From Hydractinia symbiolongicarpus (lineage: Eukaryota; Cnidaria; Hydrozoa; Anthoathecata; Hydractiniidae): a stretch of 60,000 nucleotides of DNA. The translations under genes were made by a program, and so were the position numbers. Of the stretch, positions 47,850 to 59,059 are shown one piece after another. Under the pieces are notes generated by a model. That model had not been told where the DNA came from, did not search any database, and worked only from the letters and a program-made list of their open reading frames with translations. The stretch covers positions 19,594,001 through 19,654,000 of the forward strand of contig NC_079884.1 in NCBI RefSeq assembly GCF_029227915.1, in the 5' to 3' direction. The number at the start of each line of letters is the position of its first letter. Positions within the stretch are counted from its first letter, which is position 1.

Positions 47850-48994
47850 TGGCGGACATGTCAGACGTAGAAAATATTAACGATGAATTTAATTCAGAAC
47901 TACAGTGCTCTATTGGTCAGGAATTGGATCAAGATACAGATGATCGAGTACAGGAAGCTGTGTTAAAGCGAAAGAAAGCAAAAGCAAGTTGAACACTCGA
48001 AGATATCTCAGTAGAATCAAATTTAAACTTAGATATTGTACGTAAGTCTTTATCACGTTTAGTTGAAGCAGGAAAGTTGACGAAGAGGTTGTATCGGAGT
48101 AATGACACCTACACACCGGTAGACCACAGTAGTAGCAAAACGTTGACAGTGAATAAATCTTGTAAAGAACCTATTTATGCTGAGAACAACGAGGGAAATG
48201 TTTCATACGACGCTGGTGACGACGCCATAGACTTCAAGAAATTCGTGTTTGATAAACTAGTTTCACTGCAACATGAAATTGAACAACTTAAAGATAACAC
48301 AGACAGTTCTCAAGATAAAACAGACAGTTCTCAAGAAATCATCAAGGGCAAGGACGCTATAATTAATTTGTTAAGGGAGAAAAACCGTTTTTTAAGACAG
48401 GAAGATCTAGAACTCGTAAAAGTGTTACAAGCTGGCTCTCTACATCAAAATGAGAAACATCAAAGAGAAAAACATCAAAAATTAAAAAATCAAAAAACAA
48501 TTAGCAACAACATATCGAACTCTCCGTCGTTAAACGATAAAGAACAAAATAAATCACAACCAAGGAACACGGTAGGAGAGCCGAAAAGTCAGGATCAGAA
48601 GCGTAAAAATATTGAATCAAGAAATAATGAATCTAAAACCACCAACAATAACATAAACAATAAAAAACATGTGATAATAATTGGAGATTCAATGGTTAAA
48701 GAAATAAATCCACGGGGTATTTCCCGCTATCATAAGGTCGACGTCAGAAGCCACTCTGCAGCTACAACATCAGACTTAATTGACCATATCAAACCTTATG
48801 TTAGAAAGAAACCCGATATCATAGTAATTCATATCGGAACAAATGACTTAACAAATAAAGTTAACACACGGAAGAAAATAAAGAACGTAATAGCTGCTAT
48901 TCGAGAAATTGACAGAGATCAAAATATCGAGATTATATTATCAAGCATAATTGGCAGAAAAGATCAAGATCTAACGGCAAAATTAAGTCCGTGA
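47850..48994 (+). pseudogene. LINE2 ORF1: coiled coil plus SGNH esterase
   Basis: ATG 47,850 (MADMSDVENINDEF); TGA at 47,989-47,991 stops the frame, which resumes with a helical FVFDKLVSLQHEIEQLKDN region, a Lys/Asn/Gln-rich basic linker, and an SGNH hydrolase: IIIGDSMVKEINPRG (GDS serine), IVIHIGTNDLTNK (GTND), with the catalytic His segment RKLHLNMYGYMSF just after 48,994 in another frame. ORF1 of CR1-type LINEs often has this esterase. Confidence 0.8.
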
Positions 48995-51794
48995 ATGAAA
49001 ACCTTAAAAGTTATTGTGAAAGTAAAGGTATGTTTTTCATAAAAAATGATAATATTGAAGAATCGTATTTAAACAGGAGAAAGCTCCATTTGAACATGTA
49101 TGGATACATGTCTTTCGCAAGCACTCAGTTTGAAATCCCTGGTTTTCACACACCTTATCGCTTTGATGTTAGTAACAAAAGTTGTGGTTTACTTGTCTAC
49201 GCGAAAGCTATTTTACCTACACAAGCCTTACTAAAATATAACTTACCTTCAGACATTCAAGCTTTACCATTTGAAATTAATTTAAGGAAAGAAAAATGGC
49301 TTGTTATATCTATTTACAAACCTCCTTCTCAAAACAATGGATACTTCCTTGAGGCATTATCTAATTTACTTGATCATCACTCTCGCATTTACGATAACTT
49401 TATATTGATGGGGGATGTTAATCTAATAGCAAACCAAGTAAATATGAAAAACTTTATGTCTTCACATAATTTAGTCAACTTGATTAAAGGCGACACATGT
49501 TTTAAGGGCTCAGGAAAAATTGATTTAATCCTCACAAATCGAAAGTATTCGTTTAAAAATACTGCTTCTTATGAAACTGGTATCAGTGATCATCACCACA
49601 TGATTTACTTAATGTTGAAAACATCATTTCAGAAAGAAGAGGCTAAAATTATAACCTACAGGCGTTACAAGAAATTTAATAAGGAGTTTTTTCGGCAAGA
49701 CTTAAAAAATGCAATGAATAATAGAGATAAACAATATGAAACATTCCAAACAAACTATGTCACTGTGCTTGATAAACATGCTCCTAAAAAAACTAAAATA
49801 ATACGTGGTAATCAAAAACCACACATGAACAAGGCGTTACGTCAGGCCATTATGAAACGGTCTCAATTGAAAAATCGTGTCAATAAAACAAAAAACACGT
49901 CGGACATTATAAGCTTTAACAAACAACGTAACTATGTGGTAAAACTTAACAAACTCGCTAAATTAGACTACTTTAGTAAACTTGATATTCGTAAAAACAC
50001 AAAGCCTTTCTGGCAAACATGTAAACCATATTTTTCTAATAAGCACGCACAGAGTGATGCTAATATTATACTAATTGAAAACAATAAAATTATAATGGAA
50101 AATAAAGACATTGCCGTTTTTCTTAATTCCTTTTTTGGAAATATTGTGAACTCATTGGACCTTTACAAATGGCCCATAGTTCCAGAAGGCCAACCTTCAG
50201 ATGAGATAGGTAACATCACCAGAAAATATGCAAACCATCCCAGTATAGTGGCTATAAAAAGTAATTTTTCCATAAATCATAAATTTGCATTTAATCCAGT
50301 AACAATAAACAAAGTCTAAGAAGTTATTAAAAATCTACCTACAAACAAAGCTACAAGTGGTGATATTCCTGTAAAAATTCGAAAGAGTCTCCTCAATACT
50401 TTGAAAGACTGCGTGATTGTATAAACGAGGATATAAAAAATAGTCGCTTTTCAAATTGCCTGAAAGAGGCAAATATAATTCCCATATTCAAAAAGGGTGA
50501 CAAGACAGTAAAATTATTATCGACCAATTAGTATTTTACCTCTTCTGTCGAAGGTCTATGAAAAACTTTTATACAAACAACTATCAAATTATGTTGAACC
50601 CTTACTAAACAACCTTCTATGTGGTTTTAGGAAAGCACATTCGACACAACACGCTCTCTTTAAATTATTACAAGCAACGTGAATTAGATAATGGAGGGTT
50701 TGTGGGGACAATATTAATGGATTTGTCTAAAGCTTACGACTGCTTACCCCATGACTTAATCATAACTTGAAGCTTATGGTCTAAGTAAAAGTAGCCTTCA
50801 ACTTATACTTGATTATTTATCCTCTCGCAAACAGAGAGTAAAAATCGGTGCTTCTTTGAGTGATTGGTTTCAGATACTTCGCGAAGTACCACAAGGGTTT
50901 ATATATGGTCCCCTGCTCTTTTTAATCTACATTAACGACCTTTTCTTTTTCGTCGAATGTAACTTCGCTGATGACAACTCACTTTATTCTTGCGATGTAA
51001 TTTTATCCGTTGTAATTAACCGCCTGCTTCACGATACAAAAAACTTACTGGAGTGGCTTAAAATTAACTCACTTAAAGCAAATCCTGAAAAATTTCAATT
51101 TATGATTTTAAGCAAAAAAGTGAGGCAGCCGATAACATTACAGATAGATCAAATTTCCATCAAAGAGACAAATAGTGTGGTGTTGTTAGGAATTACTAAT
51201 GACAATAAGTTACTATTTAATGACCATATTCAAAATATATGCTCTACGGCTAACTATAAACTCCATGCTCTCCGTAGATTAAGACAATATTTAACACTGA
51301 ATAAGGCTAAAGTCTTAGCCTCTGCATTCATCAAAAGTCAATTCAGTTATGCTCCGATAATCTGGATGCTTTGTAGAAAAACGTCTTATAAAAAAATTGA
51401 GAAAATTCATCGTAGGACACTAAAAGTCGTTTACAACATTGACTTATCATATGGTGATTTACTTGCCACATTTAATGAAATATCTATCCACCAGCTACAT
51501 TTACGAACACTAGCGATTGAAATTTTTAAGTCAATAATGCACCTGAACCCTGAGTTCATGTGGTCATACTTTAATCTTGACTCGAAACCCTTAAACTATG
51601 AACTTAGAACGGGACGAACGTTAGCTCTCCCTCCTGCCAAATCGACCTATTTTGATACAAACTCTGTTTTATATAGAGGTTGTTGGCTATGGAATAAATT
51701 GCCGCAAAACGTAAAATTATGCCAAACGGTCGAAGAATTTAAAAAGCAACTTGTGTCACAAGTAATTATCCATTGTAGTTGTTTAATTTGTTGA
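48991..51794 (+). pseudogene. LINE2 ORF2: endonuclease and reverse transcriptase, broken
   Basis: The frame at 48,991 starts with the last part of the ORF1 esterase and runs directly into the middle of the endonuclease (FEIPGFHTPYRFDVSNKSCG), so the ORF1/ORF2 junction and the first endonuclease motifs were deleted near 49,115. Then LMGDVNLI, GISDHHHMIY, and an RT linker to 50,319. The RT N-terminal part (50,320-50,855) is in several frames; motifs from 50,856 are REVPQGFIYGPLLF, CNFADDNSLYS and LKANPEKFQFMIL. Ends in HCSCLIC. Not functional. Confidence 0.82.
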
Positions 51795-51823
51795 ATTTCC
51801 GCGCCCGAAGGCGTAGGAAATTC
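51793..51823 (+). repeat. Hairpin directly after LINE2 ORF2
   Basis: GAATTTCC and GGAAATTC plus inner CGCC and GGCG pair around a CGAA loop (about 12 bp in total). Its place at the start of the 3' UTR suggests a possible recognition structure for the element's reverse transcriptase. Confidence 0.6.
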
Positions 51824-52009
51824 TTAAAAACCGTCGTTTTTTCCTTTCGGAGCATTTTTTGAGAAAAAATCAACCCTGGGATTTCACGTTTCTCTGAGAG
51901 GAGGATAGATAACTGATTAACTAACTAACCCTGTCCCAAATGGTCAATTGCAACGTCACAGATTTAAACTTCGTACCCAAGCTCCCTAAGTGCTGGTAAG
52001 TCATCTAAA

Positions 52010-52760
52010 TTACGTTTCAGGCCAAAATTGGTATTTGTTTTTGACAAAATTTGGCACAGTTAACAAAAAAAGTATGCTGAACATAATGGTGACATCATAA
52101 TATTGATTTCTTGTTACCTAAATGTCATTTTAGGCCAACATTGGTCCAAAAATGAAAACTACTTTATTTTTGACAAAATTTGGCAAAGTTAACAAAAAAA
52201 GTATGCTGAACGTGATGGTGACATCAAAATTTTGGTTTTGCCACATTAAATGTCATTTTAGGCCAAAATTGGTCCAAAAATTAAAACTACTTTATTTTCA
52301 ACAAAACTTGGCACAGTGAACAAATAAAGTATGCTGAACATGGTGGTGAGATCAAAATTTTGATTTTTTGCCACAAATGTCATTTTAGGCCAAAATTGGT
52401 CCAAAAATTAAAACTACTTCATTTTTAACAAAAATTGGCAAAGTTAACCAAAAAAGTATGCTGAACATAATGGTGACATCAAAATTTTCATTTTTGTCAC
52501 CTAAATGCCATTTTAGGCCAAAATTAGTCCAAAAATTAAAACCACTTCATTTTTGGCCAAATTTGGCACAGTTAACAAATAAAGTATGCTGAAAATAATG
52601 ATGATAGAAAAATGCGATTTTTTGTCACCTAAATGTCATTTGAGGGCAAAATTTGTCCAAAAATTAAAACTACTTTATTTTCGACAAAAATTGGCACAAT
52701 TAATAAAAAAAGTATGCTCAAAATGATAGTCACATCAAAATTTTTTGTCAACTAAATGCC
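52010..52760. repeat. Minisatellite of about 127-bp unit in the LINE2 3' region
   Basis: Around six units with the blocks 'aggccaaaattggtccaaaaa', 'aaaactacttNatttt', 'ttggcacagttaacaaa' and 'aaagtatgctgaacat'. Anchors near 52,131, 52,260, 52,387, 52,516 and 52,640. The flanks 51,825-52,010 and 52,760-53,209 contain no gene. Confidence 0.8.
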
Positions 52761-53214
52761 GTTTAAGACCATAAACGTTTCAATCGCAAGACTTTCAACC
52801 ATAAATGATAGGCCGTATTTTTTGTTAGCAATTTCTTTTAAAATGTAAGTTTATTATGACACGTTTCATTTTGTTTGCGTTTGTTGTAAGATATAATGTC
52901 ACTTGTGTGCTTTATCTTCAGAGCTTCATGCACAAAACCTCTTCGAATGTTTGGCATGATAACACAACAAATTAGCAGGTTGTCATCAAATATTTTGGTG
53001 GCGAGCGGAAATTCTTAGAGCCCCCAGGGCTTCTTGTTTATAAATTAAAATAAAGTTGTAAATAAATATTTAATATAACCTCGTTCACAGGCTCTCTTGC
53101 CTTTCTTTACAAGAAAGCAAAAGCTGGATCGCCTGTTGACTAGGTTAGCTGGTTTTTATTAGTCTAGTAATTAGTCTTGTAACCAACTTAAAATAAAGAA
53201 TACATACATACATT

Positions 53215-54244
53215 GGCAATGCCTTGGTGCGAGATCTTCGCATCTCTCTGGATGGCCACGAATTGCAGAGAGTCAGCGACTAAAACGTGTTCGCTACCTA
53301 CAGAGACTTGTGGCTCCCAAAGCACGATCACGAGAACAACTTGATCCTCGAGGGTATAGACTCTAGCGACGGTACAATCAGAGCTCTAAAAGTTAAATCA
53401 AGCGATGTTACGGGGAATGTTGAAAAAAAGGCGATCGCGGCAGCATGCAACACTTTTTGCGTGCCCTTCGGGAAAATGTTTGAGCTGACAAGAGACTTGC
53501 CATTTTACCAAGCGGGGCTATACGATAGGCTGCGGTTTGTTCTGCATTTTGCTAGTTATAGCGACGTGATTAAAGACGCAGATACGCCTCCTTTCGGGTC
53601 AACAGCAGCAAAAGCAGCCGATTCCCAATACAAGATCACCAACATCGCTCTAGAACTAGATAAAGTAACCCACGAGGGGATTAGCATGCAAATGATGTCG
53701 AGATATTCTAGTGCTACCTTACGAGCGCGTACACCGCAGCAAAGTGGTGACTATGAAAAAGGCTGACACCAGCTATAACCTCCAAATTGATACACCGTCG
53801 AAAAGTTTGAAGGGCGTGCTGCTACTGTTTGTAGACCCCGCCAAAGTCAAACCTTATGCCGGCGCTAACGAGGTGTTCTATAACCCCAATATCAAAAGTA
53901 TCTCAATCACGGTCGAAGGTGAACCAAATGAGTTGTACAGACATGCCATGTTATCAAAAGACCATCTCGAGCAAGTAGCGCAGCTTTTCGGGGATGTACA
54001 TTCTAGTGTTACCATCGGCCAATTCTTCAACGAGCGATACGGTCTGTTCATTGACTTTAGAAGCTCCCCAGACAATGGGTTACATGGTAGTGGTAGGCCT
54101 TTGCAAAAGCTATCGGACGAAATAACTCTCCAAATGACCAAGAAAGCCGATGGAACTAGCGGGGATTTCAAGTGCTATGTGTACTTGCTCTAAGACGCCC
54201 AATTAAACGTATTGGATGGCAGATTTCACAGTGTGGAGTATTAA
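53215..54244 (+). pseudogene. P3 major capsid protein, 3' part after LINE2
   Basis: Continues as GNALVRDLRISLDGHELQRV, then TAA at 53,281-53,283, YRDLWLPKHDHENNL, LPFYQAGLYDRLRFVLHF, YKITNIALELDKVTHEG; a frameshift near 53,740 leads to LQIDTPSKSLKGVLLLFVD, FYNPNIKSISITVEGEPNEL, TAA at 54,191-54,193 and the usual end DAQLNVLDGRFHSVEY. Double jelly-roll hexon with one insertion, two stops and one frameshift. Confidence 0.85.
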
Positions 54245-54249
54245 TAAAA

Positions 54250-54635
54250 TAGCAACTTTAGCAGTCATGGCGGGAGGGGCGTTGCTCAACGCCATGGCGT
54301 TTAGCAGGACTAACTTCCTATTCGGTAGATTGGGACATGGTGAAGCCGAGAGGAAGCGGCACAATAAAGCTGTAGGGAAATTGCAAGCTTCCTAAGCTCA
54401 ATGGGTTCGGGAACGACAAGCAAGGCTGGATTGGTACAACAAGAAACGCGAACTCAAGAGACAAGCTGGTGAGAGTTTGAAGGAGTTTGATGAGGGTATA
54501 CGGCAATATTATCTTGCAACAATGGAAAAGGAACCCAAGCTGTCCGACTTCTACGTACCCTTCCAGCAACAGCAAAATGGCGAGCTGACATATTTCGTGG
54601 GGTCCTTGGCGACCTCCCTCGCTGTATATCGCTGA
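54250..54635 (+). pseudogene. P3 TM/coiled-coil small protein, one stop
   Basis: Homologue of P2 31,545-31,968. ATA stands at the expected start, then ATLAVMAGGALLNAMAF (hydrophobic), RKRHNKAVGKLQAS, TAA at 54,393-54,395, AQWVRERQARLDWYNKKREL (coiled coil), PKLSDFYVPFQQQQNG and a C-terminal hydrophobic stretch before TGA at 54,633-54,635. Both copies keep the xLSDFYxP motif; its partner is unknown. Confidence 0.7.
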
Positions 54636-54637
54636 AA

Positions 54638-54661
54638 AGGGGGGTCACGATTGACCCCCTT
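54638..54661. terminator. GC-rich 3'-end hairpin after P3 TM/coiled-coil gene
   Basis: GGGGGTCA and TGACCCCC pair around a CGAT loop three bases after the stop codon (with an extra G in the left arm and an AA/TT extension). Confidence 0.6.
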
Positions 54662-54774
54662 GCTCAAACCCTATTCTCTCGATAAAACTGTGTCTGGATG
54701 GGTGTACTCAGACCCAAGTACCCTAGAGCCCAGGTTTCTGCTCAGGTTTTGAATTTTTTTGACATATAATAAAC

Positions 54775-55753
54775 ATGTCAAAATCAAATATCGTTACCGA
54801 GAAAGAAACTGAAAAGGTAAGCCGAATCTATTACACTCCGGAGCATCTATGGACTGGCCAAAAGGCGATTAAATTACTTGCCGAGGAGAGTAGTTTCCCT
54901 AAGAAGAAAGTATTCTCATGGCTGACTCGTCAACTTGCTTGGCTCAGGCACATCAAAGGCCCCAAGCGCATAGATTACCCACATTTTACCATCACGAAAC
55001 CCAACGAAATGCACCAATTTGACTTGCTCTACATGCCCCACGACAAAGCCCAGGGTAGCACCTACAAATATATTCTCACTGGCATCGACGTAGCCTCCCG
55101 GTACAAAGCAGCGAGGCCTTTGCGTACGAAGAAAGCCAGCGAAGTCGCTGACATGCTAAAGGACATTTAAGCTGGACCTCTACGACAACGGCAGCGAGTT
55201 CAAGTCTAGCGTGAGTAAGCTGCTAGAAAATAAAGGCGTCGAATTAAAGCGGGCAACCACCAAGTATCACCACACTTTCACGGCTTTTGTCGAGAGCTAC
55301 AACAAGGTGCTCGCTGAGAGACTTTTCAAACCTCAAGATGCTCAAGAGCTTGCCTCGGACGAAACTAGTACCACATGGGTCAAGCACTTGTACACCATCG
55401 TCAAAAGCATGAATAACAGCAAAACGGCTATGATTGGGATGAAACCTAGCAAGGCCATCAAGCTGGATGAAGTCCCGCTAATGAAAAGCGAGCAGTATCC
55501 TGAAGAAAAGCCTCTATCCGATGATGGGTTGTACTTGTATTTGCTGCAACCTGGAGAGGAGCACGGTGATGCTAAAAGACGCGCGACTGATGCTTTTTGG
55601 AGCAAGAAAACGTATAGACTGGACCGTATCGTACCTGGTACCCGTCTGTTGTATTATCTTGATAGTGGGCCTGAACGTAGTTTTGTAGCAGAGGAGTTGA
55701 TGCTAGTACCGGAGGATGTTGAAGTACCTCCGGGGCATGTGAAAGAGTGGTAA
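54775..55753 (+). pseudogene. P3 integrase (rve type), small deletion and stop
   Basis: ATG 54,775; LWTGQKAIKLL, RIDYPHFTITKPNEMHQFDL with the first catalytic Asp, GIDVASRYKAARPLRTKKAS. TAA at 55,168-55,170 and a deletion of some 20 bases just before DNGSEFKSS (second Asp) shift the frame; TFTAFVESYNK (Glu) and the C-terminal LYLLQPGEEHGDAKRRATDA and FVAEELMLVPEDVEVPP follow intact. Same family as the intact P2 integrase. Confidence 0.88.
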
Positions 55754-56236
55754 AAGGTTTTTGTGACTCGGTAAGAGCTACAAAAATCTCGGAGGGCTTT
55801 TTAATACCGAACATTCCCTCTAAAAATTCTCGTGTATTTTCATCGGGTAGGCTGAAATGGTTGCCGTGAGAATTCTCAACCCCTAGTGTGTTGTCTCTAA
55901 AGCGGTTCCATGTGTGTATCGCGTTAGAATTGTCACATGTCCCTATTATGGTGCCCTCGGGGTACTTTGTCAAACTCGAGGCAATGCTCGTGCCTATACG
56001 CCTACGCTGGCATCGGATCATATAGTAGGGATGGTTACCTTCTTTTTCACATTCGTTAGGATCGTCTTTGTCAAATACGCATAGCACGTTATCATATTGA
56101 TGTCGATGCGGAACGTGTCTCTGCCGCAATTCAACATTTTCTTCCTCTTTCTCCTGGAGGTCATCGTTAGGGTTGCGTCCTTTTCCTCAAGGGCTTGACG
56201 CTGCTCTTCGATTAACTTGCGCTGCTCCCCGACCTC
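55754..56236 (-). pseudogene. P3 BRO-like protein, C-terminal part
   Basis: Continues the 58,987-58,659 gene across LINE3: coiled coil (GEQRKLIEEQRQALEEKD), a frameshift near 56,130, then RQRHVPHRHQYDNVLCVFDK, NHPYYMIRCQRRRIGTSIAS, KYPEGTIIG and NAIHTWNRFRDNTLG. This resembles the DUF3627-type C-terminal domain found behind MSV199/BRO-N domains in large DNA viruses. The frame stays open to 55,572, antisense to the integrase; the true stop is uncertain. Confidence 0.65.
55758..55786. terminator. 3'-end hairpin after P3 integrase
   Basis: TTTTTGTGACTC and GAGCTACAAAAA pair imperfectly around a 5-base loop (one mismatch, one G-T), five bases after the integrase stop and at the end of the convergent BRO-like gene. 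Confidence 0.5.
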
Positions 56237-56242
56237 ATCTTG

Positions 56243-58497
56243 GAAGTGGTTTGTAAGCAAATAAACATAGCTAACCTTACAAGTAATGAAATTATATGTT
56301 CTGAGCTAAACATCAGAAACAAAAAATGGACTATTATCACCCTTTATTGTCCACCAATTCATTCTAATCTTCAAAGTTTCTTTGAAGATTTGGAGAAAAT
56401 TCTAAACAAAACACTCTCATTTTGTGATAACATCATTGTGATGGGGGACATAAACATTGATACTCATAATAAAAATGAAATAATAAATTATCCTTACATA
56501 ACTTCTCTTTGCGATACTTTTGACCTAAAAAACTTAGTCAAAGACAAAACATGTTTATCAAAAACAACGAAATAAGTGTGTTGGCCTCAGAAAGAAAGGC
56601 ATAAAAATGTATTTTAAAAATGTTATAGATTCTGGGATTGTAGAAAATAAAACTTTTTGGAAAACGATTAAGCCGTTTATAACCAATAAAAGTGGTTTGA
56701 ACAATGATAACATTATGATTATCAAAGATGGTGCTCAGATAACCAATGACAGTGAGCTTGCTGAATTATTTAATGATCACTATATAAACATTGTAGAAAA
56801 AAGTAGTGGAACCAAGCCAATATCAATTGATTATCGAAATTCCTTAGAAAAAGAGAGACTAATTAATGAGATAATTAAAACATACGAGAGTCATCCGAGT
56901 ATTGTCAAAATTAAAGCCTGCGACGAAAATATAATTTTTTTTAACTTTGAGGAGGTAGATGACAACACAATCAAAAAACTTTTTACTAATTTAGACATAA
57001 ATTCCTCTCCAGGTAGAGACAAAATACCCCCAAAGCTTGTGAAGTTAGCTAGTGAATATCTGATTGGCCCATTGAGAAATGCTATAAACAGCAGCATAAA
57101 ATTGAATATTTTTCCCGATGGAGCCAAACGTGCAACGGTTGCACCTCTTGACAAAAGAGGCAAAGACAAACATAGCATTAGAAATTTTAGACCTGTCAGT
57201 GTGTTGAATGTATTTTCAAAATTCTATGAAAACATAATGAAGGATCAAATCATGTCTTTCATAGAATCGAAACTTTCAATATTTTTGTCAGCCTATCGGA
57301 AAAACTATAAGACACAAAACTATAATTCGTTTACCAGAAGAATGGAAGAAAAAACTTGATATGAATTACGTGGTTGGTGCAGTTTTAATAGATCTATCAA
57401 AAGCTTTCGATTGCGTGCCACATGATTTACTAATCGCTAAACTTGAGGCATATGAATTTGAAATTAATGCCCTGAAATTTGTCCTGTCATACCTAACAAA
57501 TAGAGAACAATCTACTCGTATAAACGGACACCACAGTTTTTTCCAAATGATTCTTTCAGGTGCGCTGCAAGGATTAATCTTAGGCCCGATAATTTTTAAT
57601 ATTTTTCTTAACGATATTTTTCTCTTTATAACCAGAAGTGACCTACACAACTATTCTGATGATAATACATTGTCCAGCTTTTCCAATTCAATTCCAAACC
57701 TCATTAAAATTTTAGAAGGTGAGTCTGAGCAGGCATTAGCATGGCTACATGAAAATAAAATGATTGCTAACCCTGACAAATTTCAATGCATTATCATCAG
57801 CAAAGATAAGATAGAAAACACAAGTAGTAAACTGGTAAGAATCGGAGATAAAAACATATATTCGGAGGACACAGTCAAACTGTTAGGAGTTAAAATTGAC
57901 AATAACCTTAGATTTGATCAGCACTTAAATGAGGTTTGCAAGAAAGCATCTGCGCAACTAAATACTTTGTATAGATTTAAAAATATACTTTCTTTTAAAG
58001 CTAAGAGTGTCTTAATAGTAAGTTTTGTGTATTCAAACTTTAACTACTGTCCACTTATTTGGAATTTCTCATCTTCAAAATCACTTTCTAGGGTCGAAAA
58101 ACTCCATAAGCGAGCCCTAAAATTTGTAGATAGCGGATATCCAAAGAGAAAAGAAAAGTACATTTCTAGCAAGAACAAAAGTAACTATATGAAAATTATG
58201 CGAATAAGAAATCTATGTATAGAGATTTTTAAATCTCTTAATAATTTGAATCCGCCATTTATGTTAGACATCTTTCAACGCAGCGAAACAAACAGGCCAG
58301 TACGAAGTCAATATGTAAATAATCTTAAAACATTGAACTCTAAGAATTTTTGGGAAAAATGTCTTCGTTCATTGGGGCCTAAAATTTGGAATACTTTACC
58401 TTCCGAATTGAAAAGTTGTAACAGCCTTAAAAAATTTAAAACAAAAATAAAGGAGTATGATTTCAGTCACTCGGTCTATTTAAATAATTTTTCATAA
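56243..58497 (+). pseudogene. LINE3 ORF2: partial endonuclease and reverse transcriptase
   Basis: Starts mid-endonuclease (NEIICSELNIRNKKWTIITL, VMGDINIDTHN), loses the end of that domain in a deletion near 56,565, then a linker frame at 56,607-57,359 (NKTFWKTIKPFITNK, DKIPPKLVKLASEYLIGPLR). A frameshift near 57,310 leads to 57,361-58,497 with LIDLSKAFDCVPHDLL, GALQGLILGP (consensus GVPQGSVLGP changed) and HNYSDDN in place of YADD. At least three lesions. Confidence 0.85.
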
Positions 58498-58652
58498 TTT
58501 TTATAAAACTATAAACAAATTTTTGTCGGATTTGATTAGTTTCCTGTATATTTATAAGTATGTATTTACTTATTTTTTTTATATCAGGAAGCTATATGTA
58601 CATAGTTATTTCTCCGACGTTAAATAAATTGAGAGAGACAGAGACAGAGAGA
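56243..58652 (+). mobile_element. CR1-like LINE3 inserted in the P3 BRO-like gene
   Basis: TSD ATCTTG at 56,237-56,242 and 58,653-58,658; 5'-truncated inside the endonuclease; the 3' tail is GAGACA-like (58,631-58,652). Closest in sequence to LINE1. Confidence 0.87.
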
Positions 58653-58658
58653 TCTTGT

Positions 58659-58987
58659 AGTTTCTCAACGCCCTTCCTGGCCAGCCACTTGATAACCTCA
58701 ACGGCCTTTGGTTTTCTGGAACGTGCACAAATCTCCAGGGCACCATCTAATGTGACGAAAATATCATGCCAATTTTGACCTTCCATAGGGGCGGGGTTCT
58801 GAACCCCTCCCTTCTCCAGGGTAATGCGTGGCGTGGTTTCAACGCCTTTAAACATGTGACGAATATCAATAATCCCCAGGAACCTCTCCAGGTCAGCTCT
58901 TTTGAACAGGGGCTGACCCTGGTTGTTTACCAAGGTCTCGATAGCCTTAGCAGGTACGGTATTAAATAGAATAAGTTGCGAAGACAT
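58659..58987 (-). pseudogene. P3 BRO-like protein, N-terminal MSV199/BRO-N domain
   Basis: ATG 58,987, MSSQLILFNTVPAKAIETLV, FKRADLERFLGIIDIRHMFK, GQNWHDIFVTLDGALEIC, KPKAVEVIKWLARKGVEKLQ. The A-V-x-x-I-K-W-L signature and the preceding domain fit MSV199/BRO-N DNA-binding proteins of viruses. LINE3 cuts it after KLQ-D with TSD ATCTTG. Likely a regulatory DNA-binding protein of the element. Confidence 0.7.
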
Positions 58988-59059
58988 ATTTGACTTGCAA
59001 TGTCTCGGGTTCCCTTAAAAGCGTCAGCCGGACAAAGATCGTGTTGAGAGGGACGTGCT

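Larger units (their letters stand above)
47827..53209 (+). mobile_element. CR1-like LINE2 inserted in the P3 capsid gene
   Basis: TSD ACATT at 47,822-47,826 and 53,210-53,214; 3' end in a TACA tetranucleotide run (53,200-53,213). It contains ORF1 and ORF2 pseudogenes, then 1.4 kb of 3' sequence with a hairpin and a 127-bp minisatellite. That tail may be a long 3' UTR or a second nested insertion. Confidence 0.82.

Noticed and set aside
52010-52760. CRISPR-like array
   Set aside because: Whole 127-bp units repeat; there are no short identical repeats with unique spacers, and the context is eukaryotic.
55572-55753. Separate antisense gene opposite the P3 integrase end
   Set aside because: It is only the read-through of the BRO-like C-terminal frame; codons mirror the conserved integrase tail.
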